The position numbers and the translations under genes were made by a program. A model generated the notes under the pieces. The model saw only the letters and a program-made list of their open reading frames with translations, made no database searches and was not told where the DNA came from. Positions 1 to 7,545 of a DNA stretch of 30,395 nt are shown in pieces. Position 1 is the first letter of the stretch. The number at the start of each line of letters is the position of its first letter. The DNA is taken from assembly GCA_900543165.1 (NCBI GenBank), contig UQQQ01000026.1, forward strand, positions 1 to 30,395, in the 5' to 3' direction. This DNA is from an uncultured Dialister sp. GTDB taxonomy: Bacteria > Bacillota > Negativicutes > Veillonellales > Dialisteraceae.

Positions 1-70
1 GAAGGCTATGACGAAGCTATGCATAAAAATTCTTGTAAAAGCTGACTCTGCGATTTAATCAGCGTTTCCC
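1..70 (-). repeat. Half copy of the 161-bp palindromic element
   Basis: Read on the minus strand this begins GGGAAACGCTGATTAAATC and follows the left half of the full copies at 11363-11523, 18511-18671 and 25942-26102. It runs off the left edge of the window, so its other half cannot be judged. Its outer end meets the stop codon of the TetR-type gene (70-72). Confidence 0.85.
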
Positions 71-630
71 TAGAGCAAGGGGTCGATAACTTGCTGGAAG
101 TAGGCGTTCAGCTCTTTCGGCGTCGCCTGCATTTTATTTTTGCGTACCCACCACTGGACCATTTCGACGAAGCTGCCGGAGATGTGATTCAGGAGGAAAT
201 CTTCGGGGATGGGGATTTCCTTGTGGCGGTTCAGGAGGTAGGAAGCGATGAGGCGGGAGAGGCTCGCCTTGAAGTAGCGCAGGAAGAAGTCGGAGCTTTC
301 GGAGATGAGCAGGTCACGCAGGTGGTTCGTATTTTCTGCGATGTGCTCTAAGAGGTGGCAGAAGACGGGATCCGGAAGGCCGGCATGCTGGTGATCGTCC
401 GAGGGGTGGTTGTCATTCATGACACCGTCCACGATGTGTTCGAAGAGTTCTTGGCACATGTCCTTGAGGAGGCTGTCCTTGGTCTGGAAATGGGCATAGA
501 ATGTGCTGCGGCCGATATTGGCACGGTCGATGATATTCTGGATGGTGATCTTCGAATATGGTTTTTCTGATAACAGAGCGCTGAATGCTTCGAAGATAGC
601 GGCTCTGGTCTTCTGCTGTCTGCGATCCAT
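70..630 (-). CDS. TetR/AcrR family transcriptional regulator
   Basis: A 186-aa protein with an N-terminal TetR-type helix-turn-helix at about residues 8-56. The recognition region reads ANIGRSTFYAHFQTKDSLL, the most conserved part of the family. The C-terminal half (about 70-186) is the ligand-binding and dimerisation part, which diverges too far to suggest a ligand. The length is normal. An AGAGGA ribosome binding site lies just upstream of the ATG. The stop codon overlaps the end of a palindromic repeat. No target gene is adjacent in an obvious operon; the next gene on the same strand is threonine aldolase, upstream. A candidate promoter and overlapping inverted repeat lie immediately upstream, which suggests autoregulation (inference). 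Confidence 0.9.
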   Translation of the reverse strand: MDRRQQKTRAAIFEAFSALLSEKPYSKITIQNIIDRANIGRSTFYAHFQTKDSLLKDMCQELFEHIVDGVMNDNHPSDDHQHAGLPDPVFCHLLEHIAENTNHLRDLLISESSDFFLRYFKASLSRLIASYLLNRHKEIPIPEDFLLNHISGSFVEMVQWWVRKNKMQATPKELNAYFQQVIDPLL

Positions 631-654
631 GGGATTCCTCTTTCACAATGGCTG

Positions 655-711
655 ATACAATACGACTTGTATGATATATGCTATTGTAAAATATCGGAAG
701 TAGAAATTCAA
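655..711 (-). promoter_or_regulatory. Promoter and candidate operator of the TetR-type gene
   Basis: On the minus strand TTGAAT (706-711) and TACAAT (683-688) are separated by 17 bp, a good sigma-70-type match. Just downstream of the expected start of transcription lies the inverted repeat ATACAA (655-660) N6 TTGTAT (667-672), placed where a TetR-family repressor would block its own promoter. The promoter is seen in the sequence; its use as an operator is inferred. Confidence 0.55.
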
Positions 712-1111
712 GTATCCACGAGCATATTTTTTAGGGGTGCTTGAATTTCTCAAGCGGGTCTTTGGAAAATGGGGAAGGGGCTAGCTCTTAGGGCGTTTCA
801 TCCTTTGACTGCGGATGAAAGCTCTGCTCGAATTAGGAATGAGGAATTAGGAATGGGGAATGAAGGTGGCAGCTTCGCCGAGATCCTTCGGCTCAGGTCG
901 TAGCTGTTCTGGCATTCGTTATCTCACATACGACGTTTCTCGCCGCTCAGGATGACGAAACGGGGCGATGCCCGCTTGAGACTTAGGGACTAGGAGACCA
1001 GGAGACTTTAGACTTTACAGGTCAGAAGTCAGACGTCAGAAGTCTGATATCTCTCAGTCTCCTAATCCCTAATCCCTAATCCCTAGTCACTAGCTACCAG
1101 TCACCAGTCAC
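712..1111. repeat. Intergenic repeat mosaic between tetR-type gene and ltaE
   Basis: No gene is visible. A short inverted repeat GCTTGA/TCAAGC lies at 739-755. Around 835-860 are ATTAGGA heptamers. The stretch at about 888-957 closely resembles 14392-14468 and ends in the GGATGACG motif of the inverted-end element family. From about 985 to 1111 the sequence becomes 7-bp periodic, passing from CCCTAAT units into CACTAGC/CACCAGT units. The array reaches into the threonine aldolase gene and supplies its TGA stop codon (1108-1110, minus strand). Confidence 0.7.
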
Positions 1112-2151
1112 AAAGTTTCGATCACATGGATGAGAGCTGTCACATCTTCTTCCTTTGTCGCCCAGCTGGTGCAGAGGCGGATGATGCTGTGGCTGTCGTC
1201 GGCTTTGCAGCCGAAGCCGAAAGCGACAGTCTCTTTGAGCTTTTCCATCCGGCTGTTTTCTATGGTGAAGAAGATCTGGTTCGTAGGGGAGTCGAAGTAG
1301 AGGGGGATCCCTTTGGCGGTGAGCGCTTTTTTGATTTCTTCTGCATAGAGGTCGGCGGTGCGTCCCATCTGCACATAGAGACCATCTTTGAAGAGCTCGT
1401 CAAACTGGATGCCGAGGAGCCAGCCTTTGGCGAGGAGCGCACCGTGTTGCTTGATCATGGGGAAGAAGTGCAAGATGAGGTGCGGGTCAGGGATCACGAC
1501 GGCTTCGCCGAAGAGTGCGCCGCATTTCGTGCCGCCGATATAGAAGACGTCTGCGAGGCGCGCGAGGTCTTCGAGAGTGACGTCATTGGAGGAGCTGCCG
1601 AGGGCGTAGGCGAGGCGGGCACCGTCGATGAAGAGAGGAATGTGGTGCTTGCGGCAGACGGCAGAAATGTCTGTCAGCTCTTTTTTCGAATAGAGAGTGC
1701 CCCATTCGGTCGGCTGGGAAATGTAGACCATGCCGGGATGCACCATGTGTTCCCAGTTGTCATCGGCAAAGAAATCGGAGACGTAGCGATCGATCGCTTC
1801 GGCGGCGAGTTTGCCTTCTTTCGAGGGAAGGGCGAGCACTTTGTGTCCGCCCCACTCGATCGCGCCTGCCTCATGGACATTCACGTGGCCGCTGTCGGCG
1901 GCGATGACACCTTCGTAGGGGCGGAGAATGCAGTCGATGACGGTGGCATTGGTCTGGGTGCCGCCGACGAGGAATTTTACCTCTGCTTCCGGCGCGCCGC
2001 ATGCTTTTCGGATGCGCGCACGGGCGTTTTCTGAGATGTCATCCAGTCCGTAGCCGGCGCATGGCTGGTGGTTTGTTTCAGAAAGACGATGGAGAATATT
2101 CGGATGGCAGCCTTCCATGTAATCGGAGGCGAAGGGGAGTTTCTTTTTCAT
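1108..2151 (-). CDS. ltaE: Low-specificity L-threonine aldolase (PLP-dependent)
   Basis: A 347-aa fold-type I PLP enzyme of the beta-eliminating lyase/threonine aldolase family, which cleaves L-threonine or L-allo-threonine to glycine and acetaldehyde. The PLP Schiff-base lysine is K209 in YIGGTKCGALFGEA. D176 and R179 in FIDGARLAYALG are the cofactor-pairing residues, and H93 in NVHEAGA is the expected ring-stacking histidine. GGTQTN at about 63-68 is the phosphate-binding loop. Length is typical. AAAGGA precedes the ATG by about 9 nt. It appears monocistronic, with its own TTGACA-containing promoter. Its stop codon lies inside a heptamer repeat array. Confidence 0.93.
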   Translation of the reverse strand: MKKKLPFASDYMEGCHPNILHRLSETNHQPCAGYGLDDISENARARIRKACGAPEAEVKFLVGGTQTNATVIDCILRPYEGVIAADSGHVNVHEAGAIEWGGHKVLALPSKEGKLAAEAIDRYVSDFFADDNWEHMVHPGMVYISQPTEWGTLYSKKELTDISAVCRKHHIPLFIDGARLAYALGSSSNDVTLEDLARLADVFYIGGTKCGALFGEAVVIPDPHLILHFFPMIKQHGALLAKGWLLGIQFDELFKDGLYVQMGRTADLYAEEIKKALTAKGIPLYFDSPTNQIFFTIENSRMEKLKETVAFGFGCKADDSHSIIRLCTSWATKEEDVTALIHVIETL

Positions 2152-2250
2152 GATGAATGTCCTTTGTGTAAATGATAATGGGTAGGGCAGTATCGAGTCT
2201 TCTGAACTGGCTCACATGCTGCTTCTCACTTCTTACTGTGTGTCTGCTCT

Positions 2251-2280
2251 ACTATGATGCCATTTCTCCCCTCTTGTCAA
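2251..2280 (-). promoter_or_regulatory. Promoter of threonine aldolase gene
   Basis: On the minus strand a perfect -35 TTGACA (2275-2280) is followed after 18 bp by CATAGT (2251-2256), a 4-of-6 match to the -10 consensus. It lies about 100 nt upstream of the start codon in a gap with no other gene. The weak -10 makes this a candidate only. Confidence 0.5.
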
Positions 2281-2362
2281 GGCGTTTTTCGCAAGACTAT
2301 GAGCGAAATGCATAGCTTATCTTTTCTTGTGTCCAATTATGCATACTTCTTTCCAAAAATGT

Positions 2363-2396
2363 TTGATAGTGGTACAATTATTTTTGTAATTTGTAC
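2363..2396 (+). promoter_or_regulatory. Candidate sucC promoter with overlapping inverted repeat
   Basis: TTGATA (2363-2368) and TAATTT (2387-2392) are 18 bp apart. The inverted repeat GTACAA (2372-2377) / TTGTAC (2391-2396) overlaps the spacer and the -10, a position where a bound regulator would block transcription. Both are visible, but the promoter match is modest and no regulator is identified. Confidence 0.35.
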
Positions 2397-2447
2397 ATGA
2401 TTTCAAGAAAAGGCTGTAAAAAGATAGCCAAAAGAGAAAATGACAGC

Positions 2448-2474
2448 GAAAGCGCCAAGCGCTTTCATTTTTTT
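2448..2474 (+). terminator. Hairpin with T-run in the sucC leader
   Basis: GAAAGCGC (2448-2455), a CAA loop and GCGCTTTC (2459-2466) form a perfect 8-bp stem followed by seven T residues (2468-2474). It stands 39 nt before the sucC start codon and downstream of the candidate promoter. It may be an attenuator or terminator of leader transcripts. The palindrome also partly resembles a catabolite-responsive (cre) site. Confidence 0.5.
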
Positions 2475-2512
2475 CATGAGAGGTGACCTTCTCATGGAAG
2501 GGAGAATGCAGT

Positions 2513-3709
2513 ATGAATATCCATGAATACCAGAGTAAGCAGATCATGCGTGAGTATGGCATCCATGTTCCGGAAGGCTATCCGGCATTCACGGTCGAAG
2601 ATGCGCTGGAAAATGCGAAGCGCCTCGACACGCCGGTCGTGGTCGTAAAGGCACAGATCCACGCGGGCGGCCGCGGGGAAGCGGGCGGTGTCAAGCTCGC
2701 TCGTTCTCTGGACGAAGTCAGAAAATATGCGAAGGAGCTTCTGGGCAAGGTGCTCGTCACCCGCCAGACCGGCCCGCAGGGCAAGAAGGTGAACCGCCTT
2801 CTGATCGAAGCTGGCTGCCATATCAAGAAAGAGTACTATCTCTCCTTCGTCGTGGATCGTCAGGCAGAATGCGTCGTCATGATGGGCTCGGAGTCCGGCG
2901 GCATGTCCATCGAAGACGTGGCAGCGGAAAATCCGGAAAAGATCATCAAAGAGTACATCGACCCAGTCATCGGTCTGGCCGATTTCCAGGCACAGCGTAT
3001 GGCGTATGCACTCCATTTCGAAAAGCCGACCATCAGAAAAGCGGCGACCTTCATGAAGTACCTCTACAATGTCTTTGTGGACAAGGACTGCTCGCTGGCG
3101 GAAGTAAATCCGCTGGTCGTCACCGAAGAAGGCGACGTCATGGCGCTCGATGCGAAGCTGAATTTTGATGACAGCACGCTCTCCCGTCATCCGGAGATCG
3201 TAGCGCTGCGCGACATCACGGAAGAAGACCAGAAGGAAAGAGAAGCGGCAGCAGAGGGACTGAACTATGTCAATCTCGGCGGCGACGTAGCCTGCATGGT
3301 CAACGGGGCAGGTCTTGCGATGGCGACTGTCGATATCATCAAGGAAAACGGCGGCGAACCGGCCAACTTCCTTGATGTCGGCGGCGACTCCACACCTGAA
3401 AAGATCGTGGCAGCTTTCAGAATCATGCTTGAAGACGATCAGGTCGACGGCATTCTGATCAATATTTTCGGCGGCATCAATAAGTGCGATGTCATCGCGA
3501 CGGGCATTGTCGAAGCAGCCGCGCTTCTTTCCGGCGGCAAAGAGGAATTCCCGATCCCGGTCGTGGTCCGTCTTGAAGGACGTAATGTAGAGCGCGGACG
3601 TGAGATCCTGGCCAAAGCGGATATCAAGAATCTGTATCCGGCTTCTTCCATGGATGAAGGGGCGAAACTCGCCATTCGTCTTGCAAAAGAAACGAGAGAG
3701 AAGAAATAA
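2513..3709 (+). CDS. sucC: Succinyl-CoA synthetase (ADP-forming) beta subunit
   Basis: A 398-aa beta subunit of succinyl-CoA synthetase, which with SucD interconverts succinyl-CoA + ADP/GDP + Pi and succinate + CoA + NTP. MNIHEYQSKQIMREYGI opens the N-terminal ATP-grasp domain and QIHAGGRGEAGGVKLA is its nucleotide-binding glycine-rich region. AEVNPLVV and DAKLNFDD match the metal-binding segment. The C-terminal ligase domain has DVGGDSTPEKI, INIFGGINKCDVIA and LEGRNVERGREIL. The frame is open further upstream, but ATG 2513 is chosen because GGAAGGGAG lies 8 nt before it and the family starts here. It lies upstream of sucD, separated by 268 bp of repeats. Length is typical. Confidence 0.97.
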   Translation: MNIHEYQSKQIMREYGIHVPEGYPAFTVEDALENAKRLDTPVVVVKAQIHAGGRGEAGGVKLARSLDEVRKYAKELLGKVLVTRQTGPQGKKVNRLLIEAGCHIKKEYYLSFVVDRQAECVVMMGSESGGMSIEDVAAENPEKIIKEYIDPVIGLADFQAQRMAYALHFEKPTIRKAATFMKYLYNVFVDKDCSLAEVNPLVVTEEGDVMALDAKLNFDDSTLSRHPEIVALRDITEEDQKEREAAAEGLNYVNLGGDVACMVNGAGLAMATVDIIKENGGEPANFLDVGGDSTPEKIVAAFRIMLEDDQVDGILINIFGGINKCDVIATGIVEAAALLSGGKEEFPIPVVVRLEGRNVERGREILAKADIKNLYPASSMDEGAKLAIRLAKETREKK

Positions 3710-3977
3710 AAAGGTTAATGGGTTCAGGTTGACGAGTTCAGGGGGAGCCCGTGGGGCGGCTCGTCCACTGATTGTGGATGAAAGATTCGCATAAATTAGG
3801 AATTAGGAATGAAGGTGGCGGCTTCGCCGCGAATATATATAGGGCGATGCCTGAAGGCGGTATGCAAGTTACCAGTCACCAGTCACCAGTCACTAGTCAC
3901 TAGTCACTAGTCGCTTATGGCCTTCTGGCTGCCAATTCGAACTAACAACAAGCAACATCATCTAGGAGGACGTACCA
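3710..3977. repeat. Repeat island between sucC and sucD
   Basis: The gap holds a ggggcgg/gattgtggatgaaag module (about 3740-3790), one copy of the GGCGGCTTCGCCGC hairpin followed by an AT-rich run (about 3815-3860), and a clean heptamer array of CCAGTCA and CTAGTCA units (3871-3914). No promoter or terminator is evident, so sucC and sucD are probably still cotranscribed through it (inference). The sucD ribosome binding site AGGAGG is at 3965-3970. Confidence 0.75.
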
Positions 3978-4880
3978 ATGAGCGTTTTAATTCATAAAGA
4001 TACCAAAGTCATTGTGCAGGGCATCACGGGCAAGGCAGCCCGTTTCCATACCGAACAGATGCAGAAGTACGGCACAAATATCGTCGGCGGCACGGCACCG
4101 GGAAGAGCTGGCGAAGTCTGCTGCGGCGTGCCGGTTTTCAATACCGTGAGAGATGCTGTCGCTGTCACCAAAGCCACGACCTCGGTCATTTTCGTACCGG
4201 CAGCCTTTGCGGCAGATGCCATCCTTGAAGCAGTCGAAGCTGGCTTGGAGCTCGTCGTCTGCATCACGGAACACATCCCTGTCGAAGACATGGTCAAGGT
4301 ACACCGCTACATGGTGGGCAAGAAGACCCGCCTCATCGGACCGAACTGCCCGGGCCTCATCTCTGTCGATGAAGCGAATATCGGCATCATCCCTGGACAG
4401 ATTTATAAAAAAGGCCACGTAGGCGTGGTTTCCCGCTCCGGTACGCTGACTTACGAAGCGACCTTCCAGCTGACCAATGCGGGCATCGGGCAGACAAGTG
4501 CGATCGGCATCGGGGGCGACCCGATCAAAGGTACGGACTTCATCGATGCACTTGAGCTTTTCAACGACGACCCGGATACCAAGGCGGTCCTCATGATCGG
4601 CGAAATCGGTGGGACTGCGGAAGAGCAGGCTGCAAAATGGATTCATGAACATATGAAGAAGCCGGTCGCTGCCTTCATCGCCGGCCGCATGGCACCTCCA
4701 GGAAAGCGTATGGGCCATGCCGGCGCCATCATTTCCGGCGGCAAAGGGACTGCGGTAGAAAAGATCGCAGCACTGAATGCGGTAGGGATCCCTGTCGCAG
4801 AAACGGTAGCGCATATCGGTGAGACGGTCATCGAGCTCTTGAAAAAAGAAGGGCTCTATGACGAATGCCATACATGCTGA
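3978..4880 (+). CDS. sucD: Succinyl-CoA synthetase (ADP-forming) alpha subunit
   Basis: A 300-aa alpha subunit that carries the CoA site and the phosphohistidine. The N-terminal CoA-binding domain is seen as VQGITGKAARFHTEQM and VGGTAPG. IGPNCPGLIS and VSRSGTLTYEA are ligase-domain signatures. The active-site histidine, transiently phosphorylated, is H247 in GKRMGHAGAIISGGKGTA. AGGAGG lies 7 nt before the ATG. Length matches the family. No other citric acid cycle gene is adjacent, so the pair may work in succinate or propionate metabolism rather than a full cycle (inference). A strong terminator follows immediately. Confidence 0.97.
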   Translation: MSVLIHKDTKVIVQGITGKAARFHTEQMQKYGTNIVGGTAPGRAGEVCCGVPVFNTVRDAVAVTKATTSVIFVPAAFAADAILEAVEAGLELVVCITEHIPVEDMVKVHRYMVGKKTRLIGPNCPGLISVDEANIGIIPGQIYKKGHVGVVSRSGTLTYEATFQLTNAGIGQTSAIGIGGDPIKGTDFIDALELFNDDPDTKAVLMIGEIGGTAEEQAAKWIHEHMKKPVAAFIAGRMAPPGKRMGHAGAIISGGKGTAVEKIAALNAVGIPVAETVAHIGETVIELLKKEGLYDECHTC

Positions 4881-4882
4881 TG

Positions 4883-4911
4883 AAAAGCAGTCCCGCGAGG
4901 GACTGCTTTTT
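4883..4911 (+). terminator. Intrinsic terminator of sucCD
   Basis: A perfect 12-bp stem (4883-4894 with 4899-4910), closed by a GCGA tetraloop, ends in a T5 run. It begins two bases after the sucD stop codon and closes the sucCD unit. Confidence 0.92.
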
Positions 4912-5125
4912 GGGTTAGACCGTGGGCGTGCTGCCTGCCCCTCCTTGATTGTTTGCGAAAGAGGGGGAGCGGGTTCTACCGGTTCAGAGGGTTCAGCGGG
5001 GGTGGTGCGGCGCATAAAAATATAGAAGCGCCGCAGAGTATGGATGGGGCGGTGCTCGAAAGCACCTTTCAATTCACTAGTCACCAGTCACCAGTCACCA
5101 GTCACTAGTCACTAGCCACTAGTCA
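4912..5125. repeat. Repeat island downstream of sucD
   Basis: Contains the gtgggcgtgc/gagggggagcgggttctacc module (about 4920-4980), which recurs inverted at about 14480-14570. Then comes a GCGGCGC-type hairpin (5006-5013 pairing with 5028-5035, 14-nt loop) and a heptamer array of CCAGTCA/CTAGTCA/CTAGCCA units (5075-5125). No gene is seen. Confidence 0.75.
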
Positions 5126-5145
5126 TGCACATGAGAAGTTTTTAC

Positions 5146-5174
5146 TTGACGAGGGCACTGCTTTCCGTTATTGT
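5146..5174 (+). promoter_or_regulatory. Promoter of the 70-aa membrane protein gene
   Basis: TTGACG (5146-5151) and TATTGT (5169-5174) are spaced by 17 bp, just after the heptamer array. The predicted transcript would start about 20 nt before the start codon. Confidence 0.6.
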
Positions 5175-5199
5175 AGGAGAAAAGACGGGAGGGAACGCT

Positions 5200-5412
5200 A
5201 TGTTTGGCAAATTTCAAGATTCACTGCTTTTTGTCGTGCTTGCTTATGCGATCTTTCGTATCGGCTGGGGCGAGGGATTCACGACGATAAATATTTTCAT
5301 CCTTCTGGGCTCGCTGGTTGCCATTTTATCCATGGTGCTTCGGCGGAGCGGCTACTTGGAAACGGTAGAGAGAAAGAAGAAGGAAGCGGAAGAAAAAAAG
5401 CAGGACAAATAA
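5200..5412 (+). CDS. Small two-helix membrane protein, function unknown
   Basis: A 70-aa protein I do not recognise. Two hydrophobic segments are visible, about residues 8-20 (LLFVVLAYAIFRI) and 28-45 (INIFILLGSLVAILSMVL). They are followed by a highly charged, probably cytoplasmic tail (about 46-70) rich in Lys and Glu. The frame is open from 5125, but ATG 5200 is preferred because GGGAGGG (5187-5193) lies 6 nt before it and a promoter lies between the two candidates. It has its own promoter and terminator, so it looks monocistronic. The clean signals make it a likely real gene despite its size. Confidence 0.72.
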   Translation: MFGKFQDSLLFVVLAYAIFRIGWGEGFTTINIFILLGSLVAILSMVLRRSGYLETVERKKKEAEEKKQDK

Positions 5413-5437
5413 AAAGGGCCATGCGGCTCTTTTTTAT
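5411..5437 (+). terminator. Intrinsic terminator after the 70-aa gene
   Basis: AAAAAGGGCC and GGCTCTTTTT pair as a 10-bp stem with one G-U wobble around an ATGC loop and run into T residues. It overlaps the end of the stop codon. Confidence 0.82.
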
Positions 5438-5461
5438 TTGCCTCGCAGGCGTTCCCTGCTT

Positions 5462-5490
5462 TTGTCAAATTCCCTTCCTTATGCTAAAAT
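5462..5490 (+). promoter_or_regulatory. Promoter of the PAP2 phosphatase gene
   Basis: TTGTCA (5462-5467) and TAAAAT (5485-5490), separated by 17 bp, are each a 5-of-6 match to consensus. They stand about 30 nt before the start codon. Confidence 0.72.
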
Positions 5491-5521
5491 GAGAAGCAAC
5501 AAGCAGCAAAGGAGGAAGCTG

Positions 5522-6097
5522 ATGAATCCGGATCTTTATATCGTAAGGAAGGTGAATGAAGCCACCTCCATCTCGCGCAAGGCGAGTCTGTTCATGGACC
5601 TCGTCACACGCTACGGACACTGGGCTTTTGTGATTTACGGGCTTCTTCTCTGGCTGGCGCCCGGGGAAAACCGGAAAGAGCGCAGGCTCTGCTGCGTCCT
5701 AGCCTTTCTGGGCGTCGTGATCGCCTCTCTCCTTTCCTTTGCCATCGGCAAGGTGTGGAGACGGAGAAGGCCTTTTGAGCGCGACTGGCGCATCTGGAAT
5801 TTTACAGGGCATAAGGCCAATGCCTCTTTTCCCAGCAATCACACGATGAATGGGGCCATCGTCGTCATGGAGCTTCTCCGCATGCGCATGCCGGGATCTC
5901 ACTTGCTGGCGGCCTTTGCCGGGCTTCTCGCTTTTTCCCGCATTTTCGCCGGTGTGCATTATCCGACGGATCTTTTGGGTGGCGTCGCCATCGCAGGCCT
6001 TGTGCACCGTCTGATTTACGGGACGGCGCTTGCCTCGCTTGCAAGCACGCTGGCGGCTTTCGGCTCGACGGTGAGCGATTGGATATTTAAGAAATAA
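5522..6097 (+). CDS. PAP2-family membrane phosphatase (undecaprenyl-diphosphatase-like)
   Basis: A 191-aa integral membrane protein with the three-part PAP2 phosphatase signature. K77 to R83-P84 (GKVWRRRRPF) is motif 1, PSNH at 104-107 is motif 2, and S139-R140 through H146 to D150 (SRIFAGVHYPTD) is motif 3. H107 and H146 are the expected catalytic histidines. About four to five hydrophobic helices surround them. Members dephosphorylate undecaprenyl diphosphate (BcrC type) or phosphatidic acid/phosphatidylglycerophosphate; the sequence alone does not decide. ATG 5522 is chosen over an upstream start because AAAGGAGG lies 6 nt before it and a promoter lies between. It seems to be a single-gene transcript. 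Confidence 0.88.
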   Translation: MNPDLYIVRKVNEATSISRKASLFMDLVTRYGHWAFVIYGLLLWLAPGENRKERRLCCVLAFLGVVIASLLSFAIGKVWRRRRPFERDWRIWNFTGHKANASFPSNHTMNGAIVVMELLRMRMPGSHLLAAFAGLLAFSRIFAGVHYPTDLLGGVAIAGLVHRLIYGTALASLASTLAAFGSTVSDWIFKK

Positions 6098-6451
6098 GGA
6101 ATGCGCTGTGGAGTATGTATCGTGGTGATGGGTCAAAGGGGTATCGAGTCATCAGTCACTAGTCACTTGTATAGCGGTTTGTTAACTTCTGGACTTAGTG
6201 AGAAGTGAGAAGTGTTGGAAGGGGCACACCATTCATATAGTGCCCCAATCATTATATGAAACAGTTCGTCCATTATTTTATATAAAACTCTGCGGCGCTT
6301 CCTCATTTTATGCGCCGTACCTTCACTCCTAACTCCTAACTCCTCACTTGATTCGGAAGTTGACTTACATGCCAGTTATTTAGAAAACGCAATACTAGTC
6401 ACCAGTCACTAGTCACTAGTCACTAGTCACTCCTAATTTCTAGCCCCTGCT
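6098..6451. repeat. Repeat island including one copy of a ~200-bp composite block
   Basis: No gene is seen. A short CACTAGT array lies at 6148-6168. From about 6170 to 6400 the sequence matches 20850-21062 over its whole length. The shared order is ggggcacaccattcatatag, a GCGGCGC-type hairpin (6291-6318), TCCTAAC heptamers, and a gaagttgac...gccagttattta tail. A CTAGTCA/CCAGTCA array (6394-6430) follows. Confidence 0.8.
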
Positions 6452-6509
6452 TTGTTTGGTGTGGATTTCCAAACAACAAATAACACATATTTTCAAGAGG
6501 AGGTGATCC
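6452..6509 (+). promoter_or_regulatory. Inverted repeat and extended ribosome binding site before the WYL gene
   Basis: TTGTTTGG (6452-6459) and CCAAACAA (6469-6476) form a perfect 8-bp inverted repeat with a 9-bp spacer, a likely operator. AGGAGGTGATCC (6498-6509) then matches the complement of the conserved 16S rRNA 3' end over 12 consecutive bases, an exceptionally strong ribosome binding site. Its core lies 7 nt before the ATG. Confidence 0.6.
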
Positions 6510-6510
6510 T

Positions 6511-7545
6511 ATGGCAGTGAGCGAGACGGGGAGCAAGCTCTCCATCATCCGCATCGTGCAGGTGCTTTTGCGTGAGTCTGACAAGAATCACCCTTTGTCG
6601 CAGCAGGACATCCTTCGTCTGATGGAGAGCAAGTATGGGATGGTCGTGAGCCGGAAGTCTGTATCCAGAAATCTGCTCCGCCTGAAGGAGGCGGGGCTGC
6701 CTGTGATGTGCCGCGAGGTGCCGCGCATGGTGAATGGGAAGGAAGCGCCGCTTTCGCTTGACTGGTACTGGGATCACGTACTCTCTCCGCAAGATCTGAA
6801 GACGGTGATCGATCTCCTCTATTTCTCGCATCTTCCGGCGATGCAGATTCGGCAGCTCACCGAGAAGCTGAAGCGGCTGCAGTGCCGTTCTTTTGAAGAT
6901 GGGAAGGAATGCATACGAAATCTGCCGCTCTCACAGAATCTCCCGGATGTGCGAGAGGCGCTTGTCCTGCTCTCGCAGGCACTTTGCGAAAAGAAGCAGA
7001 TTTCCTTTTTCTATGACCACTATGAAGTGGACGGCAAACGGCATCACGGTGTGAGCCCGTCAGGAGAGGCGCGCTGCTATATCGTACATCCTTTTCAGGT
7101 GGTCGCATCGGATGACCGGTACTGCCTTCTCTGTAATGTGGAAGGACGGGAGGATATTTCCTATTTTTTCGTAGACCGCATGGCGGACATCGCGCTCCTT
7201 TCCGCGCCGGCGCGGGGGCAGAAAAGTCTCGCAGGTGCAGATGCCTCCGCGAAGCTCGATGAGCTCATGATGGCGAGCCGCGATATTTATACAGGAAATC
7301 CGGTGGCGATCACCTTCGAGGCAGATGTGCGCCTTCTGACAGATATTCAGACGGATTTCGGCAAGAGAGCTCGTCTCATTTCCGCAAGTCCGGACAAGGT
7401 GACCATGGAAGTGACGCTCCCCCAAGCGGCCATGAAGGCATGGGCTCTGAAGAAGGCACCGCTCGTCAAGGTGCTCTCCCCGTCGTACCTGGTGCGGGAG
7501 GTGAAGGAGGCGGCCCAGAGTCTGGCGCGCCTCTACGGCCTATGA
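6511..7545 (+). CDS. WYL-domain transcriptional regulator with N-terminal HTH
   Basis: A 344-aa protein with three parts. A winged-helix HTH occupies about residues 5-65 (SQQDILRLMESKYGMVVSRKSVSRNLLRL). A WYL ligand-sensing domain spans about 150-225 (FFYDHYEV, YIVHPFQVVASDDRYCLLC, YFFVDRMADI). A C-terminal WCX-like domain spans about 260-340. WYL proteins bind nucleotides or nucleic acid and often control DNA-damage, defence or cell-wall genes. Here no defence genes are adjacent. Its stop codon overlaps the start of the DUF2953 gene by four bases (ATGA), so the two are translationally coupled. An 8-bp inverted repeat upstream may be its own operator. Confidence 0.88.
   Translation: MAVSETGSKLSIIRIVQVLLRESDKNHPLSQQDILRLMESKYGMVVSRKSVSRNLLRLKEAGLPVMCREVPRMVNGKEAPLSLDWYWDHVLSPQDLKTVIDLLYFSHLPAMQIRQLTEKLKRLQCRSFEDGKECIRNLPLSQNLPDVREALVLLSQALCEKKQISFFYDHYEVDGKRHHGVSPSGEARCYIVHPFQVVASDDRYCLLCNVEGREDISYFFVDRMADIALLSAPARGQKSLAGADASAKLDELMMASRDIYTGNPVAITFEADVRLLTDIQTDFGKRARLISASPDKVTMEVTLPQAAMKAWALKKAPLVKVLSPSYLVREVKEAAQSLARLYGL

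Noticed and set aside
1126..2034. 302-aa open frame on the plus strand
   Set aside because: It is antisense to threonine aldolase, has no ribosome binding site, and its composition (Glu/Asp/Val/Gly-rich) is that of a shadow frame.
3871..3914. Regular short repeats considered as a CRISPR array
   Set aside because: The unit is only 7 bp, with no spacers and no cas genes; it is a tandem heptamer array.
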